From Odontocerum albicorne (taxonomy: Eukaryota; Arthropoda; Insecta; Trichoptera; Odontoceridae), in assembly GCA_949825065.1 (NCBI GenBank), contig OX463841.1, positions 22,766,916 to 22,830,915 of the forward strand: a stretch of DNA of 64,000 nt, given 5' to 3'. Below are positions 35,546 through 46,471 of the stretch, in pieces. Position 1 is the first letter of the stretch; each line of letters starts with the position of its first letter. The notes beneath the pieces were generated by a model. That model did not search any database and was not told the origin of the DNA. It saw nothing but the letters and a program-made list of their open reading frames with translations. The position numbers and the translations under genes are program-made.

Positions 35546-36147
35546 CGAAATACATCCAACTAAAATTATTTTTTAACCTAAATATAATCTCAACAACTTA
35601 CCACAATCACTGAAGTCAATTTTATCACAACACAACTATTTTTTATTAAAATTTAATACAAATATATTGTATAATGTTTTCTTTTATACGCAACGCAAAG
35701 GACGCTATCTATCAAAATACAATATAGCTGACAAAAACTTTGTATATTTTTACGTCCGCAATTGGCGCTCATGTCGCATTTTTTCAATAAACGTATTTGA
35801 AATTTAAAATGTATTATTTAAATATTTAATATTTATTATTAAACATTTAATTATTTAATATTTTATTTATATAGATTTAATTATTTAATTTTAATTCCGA
35901 AACGTCGAAAATGCAATGTGACATAACTGTCAAGTTTAGTTTGAGTTTGTCGCTGCAGGAGGCGCAAACGTTATTATTCTGATTTATAAACTTTTTTATA
36001 TACACCGGTATATAAATAAAAATATATAAACATTTTTGTATACGAATACCAACTTTTGTCAAAATTTCAAAGCGATCGGTAGAGAACTTTCGGATATAAG
36101 AGATTTTTAATTTACGAACATTTGCATTTTTATTTATATACTATAGA

Positions 36148-36519
36148 TACATCGGAAGAACAGAAAAGAATGGTGGCATAGACACGGACAAATCTATGTG
36201 TTATGTGTAGGGACACACTCTTTGTTCAGTATACGAAAAAGTGGAAAATTTTGGAAAATCACTCCTCTATTTCTACTAGGACGGCGACCCTTGTATCGTG
36301 AACATTTTCTTTTTGTTGGAGAAGATAATGAAAAAGTGCTACCACATACATTTTGTTCAAATCAATTTCGCTTTACAAATGTTTCTGAACATTTTTGATA
36401 AACAATAATATCACAACATAATTCTCTTTATTATTTGGGATCGGTTCTTTTAGCCTTTTGTCACATAGTTACTCTTTTGTAAACATCTGAATTGATTACA
36501 CTCTGACAAGTTTTATCTC
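36148..36519. other. Interval without recognised gene
   Basis: A 66-codon plus-strand frame (36198-36398) has fairly protein-like residues (RRPLYREHFLFVGEDNEKVL) but no family recognised. It abuts the Helitron 5' end and could be a relic of an unrecognised element. Confidence 0.3.
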
Positions 36520-36965
36520 AATTAGCGTCATCTATATAAAGGGATATATCTTCAGGAAGTGGATATGTTTATGACCATTCTACCTAGATGATCCTTAGAA
36601 CACCTCATAACATGATCACAACATTCAAACCATCGGTGCAAATTTCTCCGTTAGTTTAGTTTTCCCAGTCCTGCCCATATTTCATCCACTCCACTGCCCA
36701 TATTTCATCTGAAGTGTGTAACTTATGTACATGTTGCTTTTGTACATGTTGCTAAAAGTTTTACAAGATAGCTAATCGTGACGCCATTTCGTCCAGTTTC
36801 ACATTAGTTGTAACGGGTATAGGTTTATCACAGAAAACGCCAGATAGTACGTACTTCCGTGTATGCTGTATTCACACGTGACGTATGTCTGCTTCAAAGT
36901 CTTCTTTCTTCGACATCACCGAGCCCAAGTACTTAAAGCAGTTGACTTATGCTTATAGTGTGTTC
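36520..36965 (-). pseudogene. LINE C-terminal relic (RTE-like)
   Basis: The minus strand reads INCFKYLGSVMSKKEDFEAD, then IRHV, a stop, SGVFCDKPIP, and after a deletion WFECCDHVMRCSKDHLGRM. These correspond in order to FKYLGS....D...ADI.HR, TGVLCDKK.P and RWYGHVMR...DH.GR..L, the tail of RTE-like LINEs. Stops, shifts and an internal deletion are present. A TGTACATGTTGCT duplication lies at 36728-36752. Confidence 0.6.
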
Positions 36966-37080
36966 TGAAGATGTAAAACGTGAAGTTAGACTATATTGGG
37001 TAAACAAATATTTTACATTTTCGTCCTACTCTTGCGTAAACCAACATGTAAACTTGCGTAAACCAACCGAACATGTACTC

Positions 37081-37281
37081 GTATTGTAATGAATTATGTA
37101 TACAGTACAACCTATCTGGTTTATATGCCAATCTCTTCCAACCATCTAGTAAGCTGTAAAATATGCCTGAAGTAAAAACAGACTAGGATCTTTAAAAAAA
37201 AGTCAGGATTCCAACGAGAATCAAACTCGTCACACCTGAGCTGGAAGTCAGACGTCTTGCCAACTAGATCGCGGAGTAACA
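37081..37281 (-). repeat. SINE-A copy
   Basis: On the minus strand: CTCCGCGATCTAGTTGGCAA, GACGTCTGACTTCCAGCTCA, then a B-box-like AGTTTGATTCTCGTTGGAAT. The body has CTAGTCTGTTTTTACTTCAG. The tail has GGTTGGAAGAGATTGGCATA and AGGTTGTACTGTATAC. One of the better-preserved copies. Confidence 0.85.
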
Positions 37282-37620
37282 TGGTATATCTAAAAGGTTG
37301 TATCTAGTCAAAACTATGCTATGAACGTGTGATTTTTAACATTAGATAAACAATATAATACATGCTTTATATCTTACATATTAGATTAGATCAGGTCGCG
37401 ATTAACGTTTTATTCATGGTTTATTTTTACAGAGTAAATTATTTAAACGTATTTAGTGACTTATTTGATGAAGTCCTATCAGGAAAATACCACGGTAAAA
37501 ATATTTCATTACTTCTATGAATGAACTCGTGTATATTGTATATTTATCCTTGTTACGGATATTATACTCCATTGCTTATCATAAAAATTCCTATGGCAAG
37601 CTATTATATCAATGTTGCAT

Positions 37621-37790
37621 TGTATTACACTTTCGATGTATACAATACAACCTATTGCCATGTGGCAATCTCTCCCAACCAACCTGAAAGATTTTAAAGA
37701 TGCATTAAGGGAATTCTTTTTGAAAAAATCTGAGTTTCTGCAACCCCCGGATTACATGAGAGGCATCTTATCAACAAGGTCACGAGGGTG
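37621..37790 (-). repeat. SINE-A copy
   Basis: On the minus strand: head CTCGTGACCTTGTTGATAAG then ATGCCTCTC and CCGGGGGTTGCAG. The tail is nearly intact: GGTTGGTTGGGAGAGATTGC, CACATGGCAATAGG, TTGTATTGTATACATCG, AAAGTGTAATACA. Confidence 0.85.
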
Positions 37791-38340
37791 GGCTTAATGA
37801 ATTTTCAAACAATTTGCTTTAGATTGGTTTAATTAATTTTACAAACATTCTCATCATTGAGTAATCTGAGTATACATTTATCATATATATTTTTTATCGT
37901 AGTATGTTGATCTATTAAATTAAGGTTAGTTTTGCAAAAAAAATGAGGAAATTATTTAAAAAAATTATATGTTGGACAATTCAAATTGACATTGAAGAAT
38001 GAGTTTGTACATCTTATAACTAGTCGATGGGAAAATAAGGTTTGTTACGTTAGTAGCTAGTAAAACATAAAGGGAAAGCTTTAAGTAAGAGTAATATATG
38101 AACGTTTCTTTGTAAAAAGAACCCTATCTGGATTTCACCTTGTTTGAAGATAATCGAATAAACGTTGTATCGCTTAGTAGTGGCTTGTATGGGATGATTT
38201 TTAAGTCGGAATTTATGTATGAAAAACACACTTTACTTGTTTGATTTTTTTATGTTCAAATATTGATATAATTGTACTCTACATACAATAAACGCTTTAT
38301 ATCAACCAACTCACTAGGTGCATTGTCTGTTGTGCCTTTT

Positions 38341-38384
38341 CACATATGAATACATATAAATTCACATATGAATACATATAAACT
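38341..38384. repeat. 22-bp tandem duplication
   Basis: CACATATGAATACATATAAA plus TT at 38341-38362, repeated from 38363. Confidence 0.85.
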
Positions 38385-38524
38385 ATGCAACAAGTCTAAG
38401 GTGCAGCCACTCGTAACATTTGACAACTCGTTGAAAAAACATTTATTGGCATTGTTTTGAAACAACTAAACCCAATCTGTCGAAATATTGTAAGAATATC
38501 ATAATATGAATAAATGTGATCAAC

Positions 38525-38736
38525 GACCTCCGTGACGTAGTTGACAAGACGACTGTCTTCTAACTCGAAGGGGGCGGGTTTTATTCCCGTTGGAATCAAG
38601 ATTTTTTTTAAAAGAAACATCCCAGTCTAGTGTTCATTTCAGGGCTGTGTAACATGTATAATCTGGTTGGTTGAAAGATTTTGACACAAGCAATAAATCC
38701 ACTAGGTTGTACTGTATTTAACGAAAGTGTAATACA
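38525..38736 (+). repeat. SINE-A copy
   Basis: Head GACCTCCGTGACGTAGTTGA then CAAGACGACTGTCTTC, B-box-like GGGTTTTATTCCCGTTGGAA, body CATCCCAGTCTAGTGTTCAT, tail TCTGGTTGGTTGAAAGATTT, GCAATAAATCCACTAGGTTG and ACGAAAGTGTAATAC. Close to full length. Confidence 0.85.
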
Positions 38737-40852
38737 AAACAATTGTTCCTGCGCCGCTTCTCAACAAATTTAAAATTAACAAACTCAAATTGGATTTATC
38801 CAATCAAACAAAAAAGGGTGTTCTGTGGGTTGGGTTTTCTTGCATATATACGCCCATAATTACTCGTGAATACATTTCAAATACAAAAGCCTGCGATGTT
38901 AAAAGCCCTCGCCGTCAATATGCGAATACTAAATAAAATAAATAGATGCCCTCAAGCAAGTTGTTAATAGAATAAATATTTTGGGAATGGTTTAGTGGTT
39001 TTTTTTTAATGAAAATTTATAAAATCAATAAAAAAATAATAATGCCTTGGAAGCCATAAATTTAATGTTAAAAGCATTATTATTTTCATGTTATAATTAT
39101 AACAAATATTTTATGTTTCAGTTCCAACGAATTCGTGATTTTATACACTCATCATCAAAAAAACTGGTTAAATTTTTTTTTTTTTTAATTTTCAAACTTG
39201 ATTTTTTTCCAATAAACTTTTTTTACTCATCGTAGCTTCTTAAGGATATTTTTGAAGTTGACTGAATCTCATTTTTCTCTCTTTTTCTACATTTTCGTAT
39301 ATTTTTAAATATGAGTATAGGAAAAACAAATATAATTTTACCTTTTTCATTCTAATCCTGTTAAGGGATTATTTTTATTATAAATGTGATGTCCGAAATG
39401 CTGCCGTATTATTGTTCCGAGGCCAGTTTTTTTTATCAAACCGGCGCATTGTTAACTTTGGTTCCCATTGTGTTCCGTTTAAGCATTATTTTATTTTGAT
39501 GTTTAGGCAAGCTCGACCGACTTAATGAATGCCTGCTTATTCCCATTATATTCAAATTTGTGTAATGATGCTGTAAATTATTTTAGCTTTTATGTAAAAT
39601 CAATCTTTTTCATATAAGCCAAATTAGAGATTTACATTTTTTCATTTGAAATTTTACACAAAGTTTTTAATTTTATTTTCTCTGTATTTATTTTGCAAAA
39701 AATTCGAATTTTTATTTTACTGCGTATAATCACTGTAATAATTTTATGTTTAATAAATAATTTCAATAAAAGATAGAAGTAAATTAAACTGTCCTTGAAT
39801 ATTCCGTAATCATTCAGCTTATATGCCGTGATAGTAATGATATCTCATGGTACTGGTATCTAACTATGGTACTGACTTTTATGATTACGGTTGAAAGATA
39901 ACTTTGCAACAGGTAACAAGTACGTAAATTCACAGACCTAAGTGACATAGTTCAAACTCATTAAGAAACAAAAGAAGAAATCGATAAATTCTTAATTATT
40001 TGCTTTTAAAATGATTTCTGTAAATAAAATTTGTGTAAGAGTATTGTTTATTTATCACCAAATAAACAAAATTTAATATTATGTTTTATGATTGTAAAAA
40101 TAAATTAATAATTCCATGACACACATCAACTATCATGTCGTTTCAACTTTTCTTTATGTCTTAATTTACAAGCATCACCACTGACGTATTTAAATCGTTG
40201 TAAAAGCGTAGATTTCATAAAAATATATCCAGTATTTATACTGAGTTTTTAATAATCATTTATATAAGATCTGAGAAGAAGTTATCTGATCAATGAACGT
40301 CGTTTATTATGTGTCATGAAAATATTAAATGAACTTTATCTTAGTTTTGAAATCTACAAAATATCTTTAGTTGGGAAAGTTAATTACTACGGTTAAGTTA
40401 TCTTCATTTTTAAATGTATTCATAACTCGTGCAACTGTGGAATTTACTTGTTTGCAATAAAAGAAAAAAAATTGTTGGTTAACGATTCAACTTGAATAAT
40501 ATTGGAAGCAACGTTAGTTTTTTTATTTGTACCGAAAAATAACAAAAGCAGTATTGAAGTAGGAAAAATATGTTTACGCAATCTAATAAACATCACTCTA
40601 ATAAAGCTTTAAAATTGTGTAAGTTATCTATTATAAAATCAGGAAATATTTTTAATTTCGTAGCCTAATTATTAATTTAAGCAATTCATCTAAGATGAGA
40701 ATTGCTTCTTTCTACATTTATAAAATAAACAAGTTTTCTCAAGGATTGATGAATGTTTAAATCAAATCAACTAAAATTTAATACGAATCAACATATTTCT
40801 AAATTCATGCACTGAGACATACATTAAAAATATTTATTTTTTGCTTAAATTT
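38737..40852. other. Noncoding interval with a GC-richer block at 39400-39560
   Basis: No gene recognised. The block 39400-39560 (GCTGCCGTATTATTGTTCCG, AAACCGGCGCATTGTTAAC, GCTCGACCGACTTAATGAAT) has unusual composition for its surroundings and might be a conserved noncoding element. Confidence 0.35.
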
Positions 40853-41028
40853 TTTTTAAATCTGGTATAGTTCTTTAGTTAATTATAAGGTTCTTTTTTT
40901 AAATCTTGTATTGTTCTTTAGTTAATTATAATGTCAATTTTTAAATCTTGTATTGTTCTTTAGTTAATTATAATGTTTATTTTTAAATATTGTATTGTTC
41001 TTTTGTCAATTATAATGTTCATTTTTAA
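40853..41028. repeat. 42-bp tandem repeat, about 4 copies
   Basis: Units share TTTTTAAATCTTGTATTGTT followed by CTTTAGTTAATTATAATG. The GTTCTTT landmarks at 40870, 40913, 40955 and 40997 give a period of 42-43 bp. Copies differ by a few substitutions. Confidence 0.9.
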
Positions 41029-42343
41029 AAGATTGCTGTTTATTTATTGTATGCAAACATATTAGGTCGATGGGAAAACTATTTTAGTGAATAATTTTTT
41101 TCTTTGCAAATTGAATGCATACCACTGAAGTGAAGTGTTCTCCAGTATAATGGTTCATTTTTTTGGTTTGGGAGACAGACTTAATTAATTCATAAGGATT
41201 CTGCTTCCAATCCCACACTGTTCAGTCTATGTACTCAGTGATATTTAATCGTAAATAAATTAACTGTTTGTTCCTACACATTATTTGTCATTACACAATT
41301 ATATTTTATGAGTTTTTCTTTTACCTATTAACACTTTTTTTCTATAAACTGAATATTTTTTATATAATCCACTATTTAGGAGCAACAGCCTGATCCATAA
41401 AGATAGCATTCGTCTTCTGGAAAATGCACAGTGCACTTACTCTTACTTAAATCAGAAAAAAGAGTATTTCGGTTTTGAAATGAAAAGACTTAATAGGAAA
41501 AAACATATTTCACAAACAATAAAAATATTTTTCGAATGATAAAACATTCAGTCAAAACGTTGAAGTGTTAAAAAGGTTAAGGAATATTTAAGTCTGAGAT
41601 AAATAATATATTCTTGATTGGAAATGGCGATAGAAATCGAATTACTCGTATGTGAATAAAATTAACTTTGCCAATTTCCAAACAGTTTTTTTCAAACTAC
41701 TAATGTAAAGTATTTGTAATATGCTGTTTTAAAATGACTGCAATTAATCTGGTATATAAAACGTTTCGAACCATTCTAGAAACCCTTTAAATGATTATAT
41801 ACCAAATGTTGTGCATTACTATAATAAAACCGATAAATCTCACCTCACATTCAATTTAATGTTCATGCCAAATAAAAAGACCTTGTCTTGAAACTTCAGA
41901 CAATGCCCTCTCTGATAATCAAAATCGAGATTTGTTTAAGTCAATGTCGACGCATTTGCTAACGGTGTCAGTAGCATTAACGACGCTGTGATCTAATGAT
42001 ATATTCAAATAATATTGATATTAGAAGTGGCTGTATGATTAATCAATAAGTGGCAAAAAAGTTGTTAACAAATTAAATCTTAATTATTAGAGTCAACATC
42101 AATCAAACAAACTTTTGCGTAATGGATCATTGGAAATGTTTGTTTGCTGTTTGTTTTTATGAATAGCTCACTCGAATGAATAAATTATACATTTATATTT
42201 GGTTTTCTTTTCAATGTATCTACTATGTATGAAAACTTGATGTAAACAAACAAATTAATAAATTGACAGGCGTATGTATATAAATAAGCATTGCTGAGCA
42301 TGTATTTGAAAAATTAACTTTATTAATTTGTGTATTATAATAA
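41029..42343. other. Noncoding interval
   Basis: A+T-rich; nothing recognised beyond a TACTCGTA octamer at 41643-41650. Confidence 0.45.
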
Positions 42344-42361
42344 AGTTTATTTATTTATTTA

Positions 42362-42440
42362 TTTAACACTTTCATTGCAATACAATCTGGCGGGCTTATT
42401 GCCAGGCGGCAATCTCTTCCAACCAACCAGACAAAAGTAA
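42362..42440 (-). repeat. LINE 3' tail shared with SINE-A
   Basis: The minus strand reads CTGGTTGGTTGGAAGAGATT, GCCGCCTGGCAATAAGCCC, GCCAGATTGTATTGCAATG, AAAGTGTTAAATAAATAAA. The same order of motifs ends every well-preserved SINE-A copy in the window, which marks it as the likely recognition tail for the LINE reverse transcriptase. Confidence 0.85.
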
Positions 42441-42657
42441 ATGAAGCAAGTTACGTGGTCGCATAAATCATTCAAATGACTATCCATCCCCACGAAATCC
42501 ATAAACATATACGTGAGAACATGCCCACGAACCCCACAAAGACGGACAATCACCCGAACACTATTTTTCATATAAAGTGAGATATCATCAATCAAAAGGA
42601 AAGGAAAGGATGGTGGAGAGGAAAGGAAAAGAAAAATCAGGAATGAAACACGTTATT

Positions 42658-45651
42658 TTACTGACTAGAAATTAAGAGTTTTTTCAGTCGCTTCTTAAAG
42701 CATGCCAAGGACGGAGCGAGTCTTATATTGGTTTGTAACTGATTCCAGAGTCTCACTGCATGGACAGTAAAGGACGACGTGAAAAAAGAAGAGCGGTGAA
42801 CTGGAAAGGCCAATAAACAATCTCTGTTTGAGCGTAGCGCTAATCCATGATTGGAAAGACGCTGAAAATTTTCGGCGAGATAAGAGGGTGCGGCGGGACA
42901 GTTAAGGATATTATACAATAGAGACAGTATGTGAATTTGGCGTCTATTTCTAACATTCAACCAGTTCAATGCCTTCTGGTATGAAGTTATATGATCGTAC
43001 TTTCGTAGGTTGAAAATAAATCTTAGGCACACATTTTGAAGACGCTGTAATTTGTCCAGCTGTTCCTCTGTAACATCCAAGTAACATACGTCCGCATAGT
43101 CCAGAATCGGAAAGAGCAGAGATTGTACGAGTAAAATTTTGGTTTTAGTTGGTAGAAATCTTTGCAACACTTTAAGGGAATGAAGGCTGAAGAAGATCCT
43201 TCGGCTTACCTCATTTATTTGATCTCGCCATGAGAGAGTGTTATCTATTAGCACTCCTAGGTTTTTAACAGTTTTATGTAATGGTATAATAGAGCCATCA
43301 AGTAATATTGGAGGAAGTAAGTCAGTGTTGAATTTACCAAGAAGCTGAGGGCTGCCAATGAGGATCGCTTGAGACTTCTTAGGATTGATGAGTAAGCCAT
43401 GCTCCGCAGTCCACTCCGAGATCGATTGAAGGTCCGTATTTAAATTGTTCAAAGCCGCGTGAAAGAAATTTGGATCAAAATGAATATATATCTGCAGGTC
43501 ATCTGCATACAGATGATAAGAACATTTAAGAGACGATGTTATTGGGTTGATGAATATAGAAAAAAGGAGTGGGGAGAGAATTCCACCTTGGGGGACGCCT
43601 GCAGAGAGATCAGCCCATTCAGATATACGCTCTTGGTATTTACAGGATTGTTGTCTTCCCTTTAAATAGTTCGAAAACCAGACTATGACCGATTCAGAGA
43701 ATCGTAATGAACGCATTCGAGCCATAAGCAGATCAAAGTCTACAGTATTGAATGCATTGCTGAAATCTAGTAGACATAACAATGTCAACTGCCTAAAGCT
43801 CATTCCACGTCTCACGTCATCCGTGATCTTGACCAGTGCGGTAGTGGTACTATGTCCCGGACGAAATCCTGACTGCAATGGATTAAACAATTCAAATTGA
43901 TTAAGGTGGGAGTCAATTTGTATATGAACAATTTTTTCAATAATTTTGGATAGTGTGGGCAGAATAGATATGGGCCTAAAATCTTTATATGACGTGGGTG
44001 AGTCAACTTTCGGGATCGGAATAATTAGAGCCCTCTTCCATACACTAGGAAAGCTGCTAGTAGACAAAGAAAAATTTATAATATGTGTTATGATAGGAAG
44101 AATAGCATCGATAATGAAGGAGATGAATACAATCGAAATATTGTCGTCACCCATCGCTTTTGAGGATATAGTCAAAAGAATACGACGAACCTCACCTACA
44201 TCAACCTCCGAAAAGTGGAGCTCAGGAACATTGGGTCGAGGCATTACATGAATTTTTCGGAGAGTGTTCTCCTTTGTGGTAATGTCTAAACTGAGTGATG
44301 GTGTCGCAAAATGTCTATTAAGGTTATTAACATCTAATGTGAAGTTACCTGAGGTGTCCGAGGATTTGACACCCATCGAGTTCAGAACCTTCCATCTTTT
44401 TGCAGGCTGACAGTTTTGAAGGGTGTCAAAATAGTATTTTCTTTTTGCATTCCGACATAATTGTGTACATTTATTGCGAAGTCGTCGAAAAATCTCCCAT
44501 AGTTGATCATTGGGATTAGATTTGAAGTTTTTTTTCGCTTTGTCACGTCTAGCCATGTTTTTCTTAATGTCGTCAGTCAGCCACGGGGCAGGTCCACGCT
44601 TTAAGTGAGTAAGTTTAAGTGGAGCGTGTTTGTCGCAGAGCTCTAGTAAAAACGTGTTGAATAGATTTATTTTACTATCTATATTATCCAATCGTTCGAT
44701 GGCCGCCCAGTCAACTTCGCTTGCGTCGGAAAATAAGGCGTCCCTATCAATGCGTCCAAAGCTTCTCAGGAATTTTCTCTCTTTTGAGAGTTTCGGAGCG
44801 TGGTTGATCAGTGAGATATATATCAAATCATGATGCGAGAAGCCTGGAGCATCAATTTGTCCATGAGTTCGAACTGCAGAGGGATTTGAGGTAATAATTA
44901 AATCTAGAAGGCTTTGGGAATTTCTTGTTACATGTGTACAGTTTAGGGGCATTATTGAGAGGTTCATTGACTGTACGATTCTCAGGAGTTTATCAGATCG
45001 GCCGTCATTTTTTTTAAGGCACGTATTGAAATCTCCCATTATGAGAGTGGTATTGAAATTAGGAGTATGATCTTCAAGAAGTTTTTCTAACTCGTCAAAA
45101 TAATTATTATTAGGAGGACAGTATATAACTCCGATGAGATATTTAATGAAGTTGTAGTGAAGGGATATAAATAAATATTCTGGGCCTCCAGAGTAAGGAG
45201 CTTGGGATTGACAGATGATAGAAAAATTTATATTATTCCTCAAATATATGCAGACTCCTCCTCCCATTCTCCCCACCCTGTCTCGCCGAACTAGATGGAA
45301 TCCTGGAAGAGAAAAAAGTGAGTTTGATAGTGATGGTTTCATCCAGGATTCGCTAACCAGCAGGGCATGGACAGGCTGGTCATGAAATGAGGTGAGCAGC
45401 TCAGAATAATGGGCGGGTATGCTTTGGGCATTTATATGGCATGCGTGAAAGTCATTGTTAGCTGTAGAGAAAGCAGAGCGGAGATGATTATTCAAAAGTA
45501 ATGGCGGGTTTGTATCAGCGAAATCTGAAGAGTCTGAAGATGACGTGTCCAATGTAGATAGGAATTCAGGAAAGGGTGAGGGAGTAGATAGAAGGGTATG
45601 CGAAGTAGGTAGAGTCATGGAATCATCGGGAGATAAGGGGGGCGATGACAT
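42658..45651 (-). CDS. LINE polyprotein: AP-endonuclease + reverse transcriptase
   Basis: 997 codons without a stop. I start at the ATG 45651; the 10 codons upstream begin with GTG and are poly-T derived. Numbering from that ATG: a Ser/Pro-rich leader (1-65); an endonuclease/exonuclease/phosphatase domain (about 68-280) with N73 (HINAQS), E101 (SESW), D207/N209 (GDFN), D250 (LLDLI) and the catalytic SHHD (272-275); a linker; then reverse transcriptase (about 535-770) with FRPISILP, SGFRPGHSTT, D629 (LLDFSNAF), GVPQGGILSPLLF and YADD (715-718). A C-terminal RLQNVCLRFIFN segment and an NVRNRRQIHIL-type tail follow. All catalytic residues are present. It would nick target DNA and prime reverse transcription of its own RNA and perhaps of SINE-A RNA. 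No ORF1 is evident, so it may be a single-ORF element or have lost ORF1. Shorter plus-strand frames over this span are antisense shadows. Confidence 0.95.
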   Translation of the reverse strand: MSSPPLSPDDSMTLPTSHTLLSTPSPFPEFLSTLDTSSSDSSDFADTNPPLLLNNHLRSAFSTANNDFHACHINAQSIPAHYSELLTSFHDQPVHALLVSESWMKPSLSNSLFSLPGFHLVRRDRVGRMGGGVCIYLRNNINFSIICQSQAPYSGGPEYLFISLHYNFIKYLIGVIYCPPNNNYFDELEKLLEDHTPNFNTTLIMGDFNTCLKKNDGRSDKLLRIVQSMNLSIMPLNCTHVTRNSQSLLDLIITSNPSAVRTHGQIDAPGFSHHDLIYISLINHAPKLSKERKFLRSFGRIDRDALFSDASEVDWAAIERLDNIDSKINLFNTFLLELCDKHAPLKLTHLKRGPAPWLTDDIKKNMARRDKAKKNFKSNPNDQLWEIFRRLRNKCTQLCRNAKRKYYFDTLQNCQPAKRWKVLNSMGVKSSDTSGNFTLDVNNLNRHFATPSLSLDITTKENTLRKIHVMPRPNVPELHFSEVDVGEVRRILLTISSKAMGDDNISIVFISFIIDAILPIITHIINFSLSTSSFPSVWKRALIIPIPKVDSPTSYKDFRPISILPTLSKIIEKIVHIQIDSHLNQFELFNPLQSGFRPGHSTTTALVKITDDVRRGMSFRQLTLLCLLDFSNAFNTVDFDLLMARMRSLRFSESVIVWFSNYLKGRQQSCKYQERISEWADLSAGVPQGGILSPLLFSIFINPITSSLKCSYHLYADDLQIYIHFDPNFFHAALNNLNTDLQSISEWTAEHGLLINPKKSQAILIGSPQLLGKFNTDLLPPILLDGSIIPLHKTVKNLGVLIDNTLSWRDQINEVSRRIFFSLHSLKVLQRFLPTKTKILLVQSLLFPILDYADVCYLDVTEEQLDKLQRLQNVCLRFIFNLRKYDHITSYQKALNWLNVRNRRQIHILSLLYNILNCPAAPSYLAENFQRLSNHGLALRSNRDCLLAFPVHRSSFFTSSFTVHAVRLWNQLQTNIRLAPSLACFKKRLKKLLISSQ

Positions 45652-46471
45652 TAAATATTTTTTCAAAAAAAAAAAAAACACAAAATAAACTAAATCAACG
45701 AAAAAAAAACAAGCTCAGAAACACAAAGCCAAGAAACAGCGAATTTATTCTACTGTCACGCGTCGTACCCCTGTCTAGTTGATTGAAGGTCACAAACAAG
45801 AAATAAAAACAAGCAAAAAAAAAAAAAAATAATAATTCGAAAAAATTACAAAACCTTTAGAGACTTTCAATGCAAGTCATTAAAAATACATACAAATACA
45901 GAGAGAGAAAAGGAAACAAGAAACAAATGTGAAAGTAACACTTAACGTAGTTCAGGCAAGTGGAAGAGAGAAAAAAGAAAATAAGAATATATTTCCACAG
46001 CTATAATGTAATCAGTAAGAGAATATCTACATTGAGTGTGGATTGCCTCAAGTTGTAAAATGGAAGCTGTCAATCATGAAAAGAAAAAAAAAACAGCAAT
46101 AGATTCCCAAAAAAAAAAAAAGAAAACAGAATGTAAATATAGGCAAGTCAAAATAATAGGATAAAAAAAAGACAGTTTAAAGACAATGTGCAGCGGCAGG
46201 AACACAGCTCAATAGTACAGTGGGTAAAAAAAAAACAAACAAAATTAATAAAAATAAAAAAAAATCAAAAACAATGACTAGTTTGAGTCTGACATTTGTT
46301 CCCGCCATCAAAAATGTAAGATACGCTATGTACCGAGCGCGAGTATTGCCACAACGGAGGTGCAAGTCGCAAGTTTACGCTGCAATTGCAAAAAAAATAG
46401 ATAAGTTCTTTGAAGGTTTACGTTGTCTTTTTTTAGGCAAAGAAAAATTCTTATATTGACTGACCCCGTGC
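45652..46471 (-). promoter_or_regulatory. LINE 5' region
   Basis: Begins (minus strand) GCACGGGGTCAGTCAATATA at the putative 5' boundary. It contains several T runs of 9-14 nt and no convincing frame. By analogy with other LINEs it should hold the internal promoter; no specific motif was verified. Confidence 0.5.

Larger units (their letters stand above)
34263..36147 (-). mobile_element. Helitron, ends intact, coding region degraded (1,885 bp)
   Basis: Read on the minus strand it begins TCTATAGTATATAAATA (5' TC end at 36147). It ends with a small CCAC...GTGG hairpin, then CCGGGTACAG and CTAG (34263-34266). It sits between A and T, as Helitrons do (flanking A on the 5' side, T on the 3' side). 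Near the 5' end is GAAAGTTCTCTACCGATCGC, typical of arthropod Helitron left ends. Inside is a Pif1-like helicase fragment. A 39-bp unit (GTAACTAATTAAAT...) repeats about 2.3 times from 34907. The Rep/HUH nuclease is absent, so it is non-autonomous. Confidence 0.85.
42344..46471 (-). mobile_element. Near-complete LINE (CR1/Jockey-group), possible 8-bp TSD
   Basis: Minus-strand element: a 5' region (46471-45652), one long open frame (45651-42658), a 3' UTR, and a (TAAA)n tail at about 42347-42365. The octamer TATAATAA occurs at both edges (42336-42343 and 46472-46479) and may be the target-site duplication. It is short and A+T-only, so chance is possible. The 5' region has long T runs on the coding strand and no recognisable ORF1. 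The 3' UTR is nearly identical to a truncated copy at 56511-56722, and its last ~50 bp matches the SINE-A tails. Intact coding potential suggests recent activity. Confidence 0.85.

Noticed and set aside
43459..44833. Several plus-strand frames of 60-100 codons
   Set aside because: All are antisense to the LINE endonuclease/RT frame.
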